The notes beneath the pieces were generated by a model. That model saw only the letters and a program-made list of their open reading frames with translations, ran no database searches and was not told the DNA's origin. The translations under genes and the position numbers were made by a program. Positions 1-7,964 of a stretch of DNA of 31,713 nucleotides are shown here, in pieces (position 1 is the first letter of the stretch; each line of letters starts with the position of its first letter). Source of the stretch: Lentimicrobiaceae bacterium (GTDB taxonomy: Bacteria > Bacteroidota > Bacteroidia > Bacteroidales > WCHB1-69); assembly GCA_009787485.1 (NCBI GenBank), contig WQWP01000005.1, positions 1-31,713 on the forward strand. The letters run 5' to 3'.

Positions 1-1199
1 AAAATAACTTGAGTAGCAAAAGAATTGTCTTGCTCTTTTACAGATACAGCAGGTGGAATGTTTAACCTTGTTAATAAAAAATTACCATTAGAATTTCTTC
101 CGCCCAATATTAATTTGTCAATCTCCTGCAACTTCATGTCAGCAAAAGTAAAGCCGTCGCAAATAAATAATCCGGTATCATTAAAACTATTATCCAAAGA
201 TCCATCATTATTAACGCATATTAATTGATCATAACTCCCAATTAAGTATTTATTACCGTATTGTAACATTTTTTTATATCTAAAGTCAGGCCATAAATCA
301 TCAAAATAGTAGAACCCGTTCATCCCAAAATTACTATTGATTACTCCATTGGGAGAAAAAGAGCACATAAAGGAATTATTGGCATAACCTGTAAGTAAAA
401 GATTCCCATTTTTATCTTCAATGATGTTGTCGAAAAAAACGCTGAAAGTGGAAGTCTCCATTTTCCATATTCCATCATCAGCAAAATTTGTAACCAAACT
501 GCCATTAGAACCCATTTTTAAAAACCATAACGGGCTTTTATGATCATCATTATGGCTAGCTCCAGCAACCAAAATAGATTGGTCATTTGATATTTTTATG
601 CATGTTGGAAAAGGGTTATCGGGTAGTCCGAGATCTTTCCATATCACTTTTCCATCTATTCCAAAATCATGATCAAGTTCTCCATTATAGTTATATTTTG
701 TAATAATGTTGTCTCCTACAATCAGCATAGAATCATCACTTTCAAGATTCACCCTACTGACAGTATAATTAATATCCAAAACAATTTCTCCATTATTACC
801 AAAAGAACTGTCCATACTACCATCTTCATTAAGTTGTATAATAAGAGCGTTAAAAAGTTCACCTCCAACAAATAATATCTTGTTTTCATTCGTTATTTTA
901 AAATCAAACATTCCGATAGGAAATATCCTTAAATGAGCTATCCCATTTATTCCGAAAGAACTATCAATTGTTCCATGGGCATCTGTTTTTACAATGAAAG
1001 GATCATAATCAAGAGATGGGACTCCTAACGCAAAAATATTACCTGCCATATCAAACTTGATACGTGGGAAAAATCCTCCACCAGGTATCACCGTCATCCC
1101 ATTTTCCCCAAAAGTTGGGTCAAGCGTAACAGTTTGGGCGTAAATGCTGGTTGCAAGGAGGGTTGCAAGGAGGAGGGTGAAGGTTTTTGATGTTTTCAT
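1..1199 (-). CDS. Secreted delta-60 repeat protein, C-terminus cut by window edge
   Basis: This minus-strand frame is open from ATG at 1199 to the window edge, about 399 residues. It begins with a signal peptide (MKTSKTFTLLLATLLATSIYA, cleavage before Q). It then repeats roughly every 50-60 residues a motif of the delta-60 repeat type: LDPTFGENG, IDSSFGING, MDSSFGNNG, LDHDFGIDG, INSNFGMNG and LDNSFNDTG. Such repeats are expected to form a beta-propeller-like extracellular domain. The last visible residues (PPAVSVKEQDNSFATQVI) resemble the linker that precedes a type IX secretion C-terminal sorting domain in Bacteroidota, but that domain lies outside the window. No enzymatic function can be assigned. 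The family call is firm; the export route is inferred. Confidence 0.85.
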   Translation of the reverse strand, partial: MKTSKTFTLLLATLLATSIYAQTVTLDPTFGENGMTVIPGGGFFPRIKFDMAGNIFALGVPSLDYDPFIVKTDAHGTIDSSFGINGIAHLRIFPIGMFDFKITNENKILFVGGELFNALIIQLNEDGSMDSSFGNNGEIVLDINYTVSRVNLESDDSMLIVGDNIITKYNYNGELDHDFGIDGKVIWKDLGLPDNPFPTCIKISNDQSILVAGASHNDDHKSPLWFLKMGSNGSLVTNFADDGIWKMETSTFSVFFDNIIEDKNGNLLLTGYANNSFMCSFSPNGVINSNFGMNGFYYFDDLWPDFRYKKMLQYGNKYLIGSYDQLICVNNDGSLDNSFNDTGLFICDGFTFADMKLQEIDKLILGGRNSNGNFLLTRLNIPPAVSVKEQDNSFATQVI

Positions 1200-1216
1200 A
1201 ATAAAAATAGTTTTGG

Positions 1217-1249
1217 CGAAAATAAAAAAAAATAAATTAGTTAAGCAAA
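1217..1249 (-). promoter_or_regulatory. Bacteroidota-type promoter for the delta-60 gene
   Basis: On the minus strand TTTG (1246-1249) is followed after 21 bases by TATTTTCG (1217-1224), close to the Bacteroides -33 TTTG / -7 TAnnTTTG consensus with one mismatch in the -7 box. Transcription would start near 1210, giving a leader of about 11 bases before the ATG at 1199. Confidence 0.5.
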
Positions 1250-1488
1250 TAGGTGTGCTTATGAAAGATGAGGCGGAGAAGATGAAGGAGGTCATGTAAA
1301 AACGGTAGAAGGAGTTATCAAAAGCGCATAAAGAGTAAAAATAAAGCTCCTAATGCAATACAAATTTCAATTTTTGATGGCTGAAAAAGAGGGAGGAACC
1401 AATTGAATCACAATAATGAAAAATTAAAATCAGATTTTAATCGGACAATAGTGAAAAAAAATATTTCTTTGCAAACAAATCCTTTACC

Positions 1489-2445
1489 ATGAATAAAAAT
1501 CAAATCTACGTATTCATTAGCATCACACTTTTATTGGCTTCGGCATGCAAGCCGCCCGAAAAAGAATATGTGGCTCCCAAAATTTGGACGATGCCCGCTG
1601 TTGAAATTACAACCACAGAAGCTACTTTTAGAGCCAATTTTATGAAAGGCTCAGAAGATATTACGGTATTTGGCTTTGAATGGAAAGAAATGCTTGAAGA
1701 AGACTGGAAAATCGTTCAAGCACAAGCAGGTAATGGCAGCTACTCCCTTCCCGTAGTCAATTTGAAAGAAGAAGGTCAATACACCGTAAAGGCTTTTATT
1801 ATTGATGCTTCTGATAATAAGTATCTTGGCGAAGAAAAAAGTTTCTTTACCAATGGAACATTGATGGATATTGATGGGAATGTTTATTCCACGCTACACT
1901 ATGGAAATAAAGTGTGGATGACTGAAAATTTGAGAGTTACGCGCTATGCAGACGGTACGCTTGTGGAAGGCCGATCAGGTGGCCCCTGCGAGGAAGAAGA
2001 TGGACCACCCGTGTACTATTACAGTGGAGATCATACGCCCTATTTTAAAGAGCCAAGTTTTGGACTGTTGTACAATTATGCTGCCACTCAAGGAGGAACG
2101 CCTTCGATTTTTCGCTATACTCAAGGTGTTTGTCCCGAAGGATGGCATATACCCTCTATGAGCGAGTGGAGGCAATTGGTTTACTATTGTGGAGGAGGTG
2201 CAAACATGAAGACCAAGACATGGGCAGAGCTTGGATATACCAATGCTAACTCAAGCCGGTTTTCTGTAGAACCGGCAGGATATTATTTTGACGACGTGGA
2301 CGAAAATTTTAGAAGTGTTTACGCCGGCGCCTATTTTTGGGGAACAAGTACGTTTGATGCTGTTGTTCTTGTACGTGATTTTCCCGAAGTATATTATGAG
2401 AAGCTGGGAGATGCCGCAAGGTCTATTCGATGTGTTAAAGATTAA
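1489..2445 (+). CDS. FISUMP-domain lipoprotein, first of a tandem pair
   Basis: 318 residues. The lipoprotein signal MNKNQIYVFISITLLLASAC has the lipobox LASA|C at Cys20, so the mature protein should be lipid-anchored. Residues about 35-120 look like a fibronectin type III-like beta domain. Residues about 125-318 match the Fibrobacter succinogenes major paralogous (FISUMP) domain: GNVYSTLHYGNKVWMTENL, then GLLYNYAAT, CPEGWHIPS and the closing RSIRCVKD. These proteins are surface-exposed in Bacteroidota and their function is unknown. The next gene is a paralog five bases downstream with near-identical N-terminal half, so both are probably co-transcribed. A weak -7-like TTTCTTTG lies at 1464-1471. 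The start is fixed by the signal peptide. Confidence 0.9.
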   Translation: MNKNQIYVFISITLLLASACKPPEKEYVAPKIWTMPAVEITTTEATFRANFMKGSEDITVFGFEWKEMLEEDWKIVQAQAGNGSYSLPVVNLKEEGQYTVKAFIIDASDNKYLGEEKSFFTNGTLMDIDGNVYSTLHYGNKVWMTENLRVTRYADGTLVEGRSGGPCEEEDGPPVYYYSGDHTPYFKEPSFGLLYNYAATQGGTPSIFRYTQGVCPEGWHIPSMSEWRQLVYYCGGGANMKTKTWAELGYTNANSSRFSVEPAGYYFDDVDENFRSVYAGAYFWGTSTFDAVVLVRDFPEVYYEKLGDAARSIRCVKD

Positions 2446-2450
2446 GAATT

Positions 2451-3395
2451 ATGAATAAAAATCAAATTTATCTATTCGTTTGTATTTTGCTTTTATGGGC
2501 TTCGGCATGCAACCCGCCTGAAAAGGAGTACGTGGCTCCCAAAATTTGGACCATGCAACCTATTGAAATTACAACTGCAGAAGCTACTTTTAGAGCCAAT
2601 TTTATGAAAGGATCGGAAGCGATCAAGGTATTTGGCTTTGAATGGAAAGCAACGCTTGAAGAGGATTGGCAAACAGTTCATGCACAAGCAGGTACCGGTG
2701 GTTACTCCCTTCCCATGGTCAATTTGAAAGAAGAGATTCAATACACCGTAAAAGCTTTTATAGTTGATGCTTCTAATAATAAGTACTTTGGCGAAGAAAA
2801 ACGTTTCTACACCGGTGGAACGCTGACTGATATTGACGGGAATGTTTATTCCACGCTACGCTACGGGAACAAAGTGTGGATGACTGAAAATCTGAGAGTT
2901 ACGCGCTATGCAGATGGCACCCCTGTGGAAGGTCGTTCAGAGGGTCCCATTGAGAATGGCGATGGACCCGTGTACTATTGGAACGGAGAGCATACGCCAT
3001 ATTTTATGGAGCCCAATTTTGGATTGTTGTACAATTACGTTGCCACTACAGGAGGCGCGTCTTCGCTTTTTTATCGTCAAGGTGTTTGCCCTGATGGGTG
3101 GCGCATGCCTTCCGGGGGCGATTGGATGGAATTGGTCTCAATATGTGAAGGTACCGAAAATATGAAGACCAAGACATGGAGGGAACTTGGCTATACCAAC
3201 GCTAATTCAAGCCGGTTTTCTATCGAGCCGGCAGGGTATTATACCGACTTTGATGATGAAGGTTTTAGAAGTGTTTACTTTGCCGCTTATTTTTGGCCAT
3301 GTACATTCCTTTTTCGTGATCTTCCCGGAGTTCATTGTTTTCAGCTGGGAAACTCAGCAATGTCTATTCGATGTGTTAAAGATTGTGAATTTTGA
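2451..3395 (+). CDS. FISUMP-domain lipoprotein, second of a tandem pair
   Basis: 314 residues, paralog of the preceding gene. It has the lipoprotein signal MNKNQIYLFVCILLLWASAC, with Cys20 as lipid attachment site, a fibronectin-like N-terminal domain and a C-terminal FISUMP domain (GNVYSTLRYGNKVWMTENL, GLLYNYVAT, CPDGWRMPS, MSIRCVKD). The two copies agree closely up to the NLRVTRYADGT segment and differ mainly in the surface-loop-like stretch after it and in the tail, where this copy has a three-residue extension CEF. Recent duplication followed by local divergence is inferred. It ends three bases short of the convergent lptD stop, with no visible terminator in the gap. Confidence 0.9.
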   Translation: MNKNQIYLFVCILLLWASACNPPEKEYVAPKIWTMQPIEITTAEATFRANFMKGSEAIKVFGFEWKATLEEDWQTVHAQAGTGGYSLPMVNLKEEIQYTVKAFIVDASNNKYFGEEKRFYTGGTLTDIDGNVYSTLRYGNKVWMTENLRVTRYADGTPVEGRSEGPIENGDGPVYYWNGEHTPYFMEPNFGLLYNYVATTGGASSLFYRQGVCPDGWRMPSGGDWMELVSICEGTENMKTKTWRELGYTNANSSRFSIEPAGYYTDFDDEGFRSVYFAAYFWPCTFLFRDLPGVHCFQLGNSAMSIRCVKDCEF

Positions 3396-3398
3396 TCA

Positions 3399-6071
3399 CT
3401 AATTATTCCTAAAATCTCTTTGTGCTTTATATTTCAAATCCTGTAGCACAGAGGCTTTTACATTAATGGTGAAATTCCAGCCTCTTCTCCAGCCGAAAGG
3501 AACCCAATTGAACCTCATTTCCCAGCAATGCAAGTCACGGTAAATATCAATAGAGGTAAAAGAGATGTCTCTTTGTTGAATATCGTATCCTGTGGTGATC
3601 CCGATTTTCCATTTACGCGTAATGTTTATATCGGCAATTAGATTGACGGTTTGCACAATATTGCTGTCGTATTTTTTTACATCTCTGTTTGTAGTGTAAT
3701 AGATGAGGTTGTCGAAAGTAATGTAGGCAAATGTGTAATTAATAGTAACGTTCCATGGCGTTCTGAAATCGGGGCGCACGTTGGGCATGCCCAAACTGTT
3801 TTCGGGAAAAATAGATTCCTGCGGTTTGGGCGCTTCATCGGCAGATTTTTCTTCTTTTTTCTTCCTTTTAAAGAATTCTCGGTTGAGTCGCAAATTCACA
3901 CCAAGATTCAGCTCTGAGCCGGAAAAACGCATCCCTCTTCCGTTCACTTTCGCTTCCGTTTGGTTTACTTTTCTTCCTTCGCTGTTAATGATATAAGGGT
4001 CGAAACTCAGTCGGAAAGTAACATCTAAAAAGGAGAAAAGAGAAGTTCGCCCAAGAATGGTAAGTGGTTGCCAATTAAGCGAGTCGGCAGCAAAGTCGTA
4101 TCCGCAAGAGATCCCAACATTATCAAAAAGCGTAAATTTTCGCGTGCCGGTAATGGTGTCTCTGCTCGACTTTATTTTAATTTGCAGATTGTTGTTTATC
4201 GTTAAACGTGTAACAGCCCGTGTGCGAGGTATGCCGCCACTAAAATAAGCATATTGTACCTCCTGACCGGTAATAGTATTAAAATAAGTGCCGTAATTAT
4301 TTCCATTTAAATTGGGTTGGTATGAAAAACTTAAATCGGGCGACATGACATGCCGCGCTTGCAGCCCCCCCCTTCTGGTAGCGTAATCAAAAAAGACTTT
4401 GGTGGTTAACGAAGTAGATAAATTCAAATCGTGCATGGCATAAAAACCGCGTTGAAAAACAGCTTCGGTGTTTGATCTTAAGTTACCATTTTCAAGAGTA
4501 TCCGGAACAAATATGCGTTGGTCGCGTTGCAGATACCACCTTTCCGTTAAAGTTGCATTAGTATTCCAGTTAAACGCTTTGCCCACTTTTATAGGGATGT
4601 TCAACGGAACAGTGTGCTGAATATTGGATTGGATCTCCTCCCACGTTTTCGGCAAGAAAAAAAGCGAATCTATGGTGTTTATCTGGTTCGACACTTGCGA
4701 GCTCCATCTCATAGAAATATTATCATACCATTTGAGTTTCCCTGCTTTATGTTTTTTGCGGAAAGGATAAAATTGCCGTAAAGACATATTGATTGTTGGA
4801 ATAGAAAGGCTAACATCTTTCTTTTGAGTATTTTGTCTGTAAGAAAGAGCGGCATCAAAAAAGAAGACCCCATTGGCGTTGGTGGAAAAACTCACAGAGG
4901 AGTTAAACTGATTTGACAAATAATCTTCTATAGATGAAGGAGTTACTCTGTTAAATTCGGAGCTGTTTATAATATTCACATGTGCAGAGAACTTGGTGGT
5001 AGGGTGCGATTTTGGGTCCTGATGATGTTTCCAAATCACACGAAAATTGTCTGAGCGTACCCGGGAAGGCGTTTGGCGTTCGCCGCGAAAATCTTGTACA
5101 AAGGCTAACTCTATATCACCGGCGCATTTGTATCGGAATACATAGTTGGCTTTTGTCTTAGCTCCCCAACTTCCACGCGTAGAGATGTAGCCTAACAAGC
5201 TTAAATCGAAATTATCGTTGATCCCAAAATAATATCCGAAGTCTTCAAAGTAAAACCCAAGATTAGCGCCTTCGCCATAGGTAGGCATAATAATACCGGA
5301 AGAGCGGTCTTTATTAAGTGGGAAATATCCAAACGGAATGGCTATAGGCGTAGGAATATTTCCAAAACTCATATACGCCGGCCCCGTGATAATCTTATCA
5401 TCCTGAATCACTTTGGCTTTCGTGAAACGTATCTGAAAGTGCGGATCCGGCAAATTGCAAGTAGTGTATTGCCCGTCTTTAATGTAGGAAGTTTTTTTAT
5501 CCACATGTTTTACATAATAACCGTGAATGAAACCCTCGCCTTCTACGGTAATTACTTTGGTTACTTTTGCTTTTTGAGAATTGAAATTATAACGCATTTC
5601 CTGCGAGCGGAACTCGGTATCGCCTTGCTTAAAAACGGGATGCCCGTGAACGTGCCCGGAACTGTCGGCAACTCCCGAAGCATACAACTCGCTGGTTGTA
5701 AACCCAAACTCCATGAACGCCGCCGTTAATTCAATATCTTCATAATATGCTTTTGCATCCTCAAACAAAATAATTTTTCTCTTTTGCAAGTTAATAATGA
5801 TGGAGTCCTGACTAATATATTTTACCGAAGATTCTATTGCGTCTGGAGATAATCTTTTTTTTGATGGGCGGAAATCGGTTGCTGAGAAAGAAAGAGAATC
5901 GGTTGTTGAGTAAGAAAGTGTATCAATTGCTACCGAATCTGTAAGTGCAAATTCATTAATAATCGTATCTGTGAGAGCGTAAAAGTTGTTTTGATATAAG
6001 AAGGTGGTGTCTGATTGCCCCTGTAAGTTATTAAATACAAAAAACATACAAACCCACAAACAGGAGTTCAT
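3399..6071 (-). CDS. lptD: LPS-assembly outer-membrane protein LptD (OstA family)
   Basis: About 890 residues from the ATG at 6071. That start gives a signal peptide, MNSCLWVCMFFVFNNLQG before QSD; an upstream in-frame TTG at 6116 is possible but adds charged residues before the signal. The N-terminal part (around residues 60-200) is an OstA/LptA-like beta-jellyroll (LFEDAKAYYEDIELTAAFME, GVADSSGHVHGHPVFKQGD). It is followed by the LptD insert-plug segment (TYIKDG-like, TTCNLPDPHF, IPFGYFPLNKDRSSGIIMP) and a long beta-barrel with alternating aromatic strands. In the family LptD inserts lipopolysaccharide into the outer leaflet of the outer membrane. An imperfect repeat near the N-terminus encodes LSYSTTDS/LSFSATD, and the gene carries a G8 run at 4365-4372. 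It is transcribed divergently from the amidase gene. Confidence 0.88.
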   Translation of the reverse strand: MNSCLWVCMFFVFNNLQGQSDTTFLYQNNFYALTDTIINEFALTDSVAIDTLSYSTTDSLSFSATDFRPSKKRLSPDAIESSVKYISQDSIIINLQKRKIILFEDAKAYYEDIELTAAFMEFGFTTSELYASGVADSSGHVHGHPVFKQGDTEFRSQEMRYNFNSQKAKVTKVITVEGEGFIHGYYVKHVDKKTSYIKDGQYTTCNLPDPHFQIRFTKAKVIQDDKIITGPAYMSFGNIPTPIAIPFGYFPLNKDRSSGIIMPTYGEGANLGFYFEDFGYYFGINDNFDLSLLGYISTRGSWGAKTKANYVFRYKCAGDIELAFVQDFRGERQTPSRVRSDNFRVIWKHHQDPKSHPTTKFSAHVNIINSSEFNRVTPSSIEDYLSNQFNSSVSFSTNANGVFFFDAALSYRQNTQKKDVSLSIPTINMSLRQFYPFRKKHKAGKLKWYDNISMRWSSQVSNQINTIDSLFFLPKTWEEIQSNIQHTVPLNIPIKVGKAFNWNTNATLTERWYLQRDQRIFVPDTLENGNLRSNTEAVFQRGFYAMHDLNLSTSLTTKVFFDYATRRGGLQARHVMSPDLSFSYQPNLNGNNYGTYFNTITGQEVQYAYFSGGIPRTRAVTRLTINNNLQIKIKSSRDTITGTRKFTLFDNVGISCGYDFAADSLNWQPLTILGRTSLFSFLDVTFRLSFDPYIINSEGRKVNQTEAKVNGRGMRFSGSELNLGVNLRLNREFFKRKKKEEKSADEAPKPQESIFPENSLGMPNVRPDFRTPWNVTINYTFAYITFDNLIYYTTNRDVKKYDSNIVQTVNLIADINITRKWKIGITTGYDIQQRDISFTSIDIYRDLHCWEMRFNWVPFGWRRGWNFTINVKASVLQDLKYKAQRDFRNN

Positions 6072-6187
6072 GCGCAAAAAATATAAACAATGGGGTCGGT
6101 ATATTTTCTTTGTCAAAGTGTATGCAGGGTTGTCAAAGTTGTTTTTTTTGTATTTGCTCTTTAATAAATATGCAAAAATATAAGATT

Positions 6188-7468
6188 ATGAACATAAAAA
6201 CAGTACTTTTAGTATGTTTTGCATTCACTTTTTTAAACATAACCGTATTTGGGCAGGCGAAAGATAAAATTGCTAAAATTGTGATTGATGCAGGACATGG
6301 CGGAAGCATGCCCGGCGCAGTGGGCAAATTGTGCAAAGAAAAAGATATTAACCTCAAAGTAGCGCTACACCTTGGCAGATTGATTTCCCATAATTTTGAT
6401 GATGTTACGGTGTTTTACACGCGCAAAACAGACGAGACGGTGGAGGTTTACAAACGCGCAGAAATGGCAAACAGACGCAAAGCCGATCTGTTTATTTCAA
6501 TTCACTGTAATGCTGTGGACGGAAGACCCCATGTTACCGGCATTGAAACTTTTGTGATGGGGGTGGGAAAATCGGAGGAGAGCATGGCGATTGCCAAAAA
6601 AGAGAATGCGGATATATTGTTGGAAGCAGATCATGAAACCAACTATTCCAATTTCGACCCCAACTCGCCGGAAGCCTACATCGTTTTTTCTTTATACAGC
6701 TCTGCTTACCTGCACAGTTCTTCCATTTTTGCCTCCAAAGTGCAAAAACATTTAGTTACTAACACGCAAATGGTTGACCGTGAAGTGAAGCAAGCCGGAT
6801 TTTTAGTATTGTATAAAGTAGCCATGCCCAGCATTTTAATTGAATTGGGCTTTATTTCCAATGCAGAAGAAGAAAAATTCCTGATGCGCGAAGATGTCCA
6901 GGAAGTAATGGCCGTAAGCATCTATAACGCTTTTGTAGAATACAAGAATTTGATGGAAGGCACTGAAAGACCTTTTTGGTCTGTTCCGGAAATAACCGGC
7001 TTGGAAAACTCTACTGAAATTTTTGAAGTTCTTGCCCCCCCCGAAATCGCCGAAGTTTCAGAAATTCCCTCTGAACTCCCCGAGGCTACTTCCGAACTCC
7101 CTATCGTTCACAGTCTCCCCCAAACCCAAACTCTTGATACTCCCCAACCCCAACCCCTTGATACCTCCCACCTCTTACCTCTCACCTCCCACCTCTCACC
7201 TCCCACTACCGAAATCTGCTTCCGAATCCAGTTCTTCGCCAGCAAGGAAAACCTATACACAACCGATAGAAAGTTTGCCTCACTCCAAGAAGTAAAAAAA
7301 ATCAACGAAAACGGCATTTGGAAATACACTTCCGGAAATTTCGAAACTTTGGCAGAAGCGCAAGCCGCAATTAAAAATGTAAAAAAAGAGTTTCCCGATG
7401 CTTTTATTATTGCCTTTCACAATGAACGAAAGATCTCTGTTCAGGAAGCGCTGGATTTGATGCGATGA
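6188..7468 (+). CDS. N-acetylmuramoyl-L-alanine amidase with C-terminal SPOR domain
   Basis: 426 residues from the ATG at 6188, chosen because MNIKTVLLVCFAFTFLNITVFG is a good signal peptide; an ATG at 6170 would add six residues. Amidase_3 domain at about residues 28-255: zinc ligands H37 (DAGHGG), E51 and H106 (SIHCNA), and catalytic E219 (IELGFIS). All key residues are present, so cleavage of the bond between MurNAc and the stem peptide in the periplasm is expected. Residues 260-340 are a Pro/Ser/Thr-rich low-complexity linker, and residues about 343-426 form a SPOR-like domain (FRIQFFAS...), which in the family binds denuded septal glycan. The linker DNA contains a C8 run (7035-7042) and six heptamers (7165-7206). 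The stop overlaps the next start as ATGA. Confidence 0.92.
   Translation: MNIKTVLLVCFAFTFLNITVFGQAKDKIAKIVIDAGHGGSMPGAVGKLCKEKDINLKVALHLGRLISHNFDDVTVFYTRKTDETVEVYKRAEMANRRKADLFISIHCNAVDGRPHVTGIETFVMGVGKSEESMAIAKKENADILLEADHETNYSNFDPNSPEAYIVFSLYSSAYLHSSSIFASKVQKHLVTNTQMVDREVKQAGFLVLYKVAMPSILIELGFISNAEEEKFLMREDVQEVMAVSIYNAFVEYKNLMEGTERPFWSVPEITGLENSTEIFEVLAPPEIAEVSEIPSELPEATSELPIVHSLPQTQTLDTPQPQPLDTSHLLPLTSHLSPPTTEICFRIQFFASKENLYTTDRKFASLQEVKKINENGIWKYTSGNFETLAEAQAAIKNVKKEFPDAFIIAFHNERKISVQEALDLMR
7165..7206 (+). repeat. Six tandem heptamers (CTCYYAC) inside the amidase linker
   Basis: Six uninterrupted 7-bp units: CTCCCAC, CTCTTAC, CTCTCAC, CTCCCAC, CTCTCAC, CTCCCAC. They encode linker residues about 326-340 (TSHLLPLTSHLSPPT). 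The unit length is not a multiple of three, so a change of one or two units would shift the frame ahead of the SPOR domain. Confidence 0.9.
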
Positions 7469-7962
7469 AAACCGCTCTTAAATATTTACGCCTCGTTTTG
7501 CCGCACTTGGGTATCGCCTTCATCATTTTGGCAATGGTTTTGGGACTTTTTTATAATTGGCGCGGAAAAGCAGTGTTGCTCACCACCGATAAAACAAATG
7601 TTTTCATTACCAATAATAACGAACTTAAAATTGTACCCTACGCCCTTACATTAACACAATTTAACATTACCCATTACGATACGGGAGAACCGAAATGTTT
7701 TGAAGCGATCATTGAAGTTGAAGAAAATAATGAAACCCAACCTATTGCTTTATTTGTGAACCACCCTTATAAAATGGCTTTTGGGCAAGATTTGTATTTG
7801 ATAAGTTATCATTATTTACAGCCGGAAAATGAAGTTTGCTGCGTGGTGGAGTTGGTGCATGAGCCGTTTCAAGGCATATTTTTAGCAGGCATTATTTTTT
7901 TGATGGTGGGGTTGTTGCTCAATCTGTTGACTTTATTCTATTTTCGCAATCCAAAATTTTAA
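7465..7962 (+). CDS. Small two-helix membrane protein of unknown function
   Basis: 165 residues. A transmembrane helix near residues 13-30 (HLGIAFIILAMVLGLFY) and a second at about 137-160 (FLAGIIFLMVGLLLNLLTLF) flank a region of about 105 residues. That region has beta-strand character, ends with adjacent cysteines (EVCCVVEL) and is probably periplasmic. The start ATG overlaps the amidase stop (ATGA), and the propeller gene follows two bases after its stop, so the three form one operon. The topology recalls a shortened ResB/Ccs1-like protein of cytochrome c biogenesis, but I cannot support that name from motifs. Function is left open; a role alongside envelope or cell-wall proteins is suggested only by context. 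Confidence 0.75.
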   Translation: MKTALKYLRLVLPHLGIAFIILAMVLGLFYNWRGKAVLLTTDKTNVFITNNNELKIVPYALTLTQFNITHYDTGEPKCFEAIIEVEENNETQPIALFVNHPYKMAFGQDLYLISYHYLQPENEVCCVVELVHEPFQGIFLAGIIFLMVGLLLNLLTLFYFRNPKF

Positions 7963-7964
7963 CA

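Noticed and set aside
1200..1488. Possible small gene or RNA between the delta-60 and FISUMP genes
   Set aside because: The longest ATG frame seen is about 12 codons and no stable structure was evident; treated as intergenic with promoter-like elements.
7465..7962. Naming the two-helix protein ResB
   Set aside because: Topology is similar but it is far shorter than ResB and shows no diagnostic residues I can point to.
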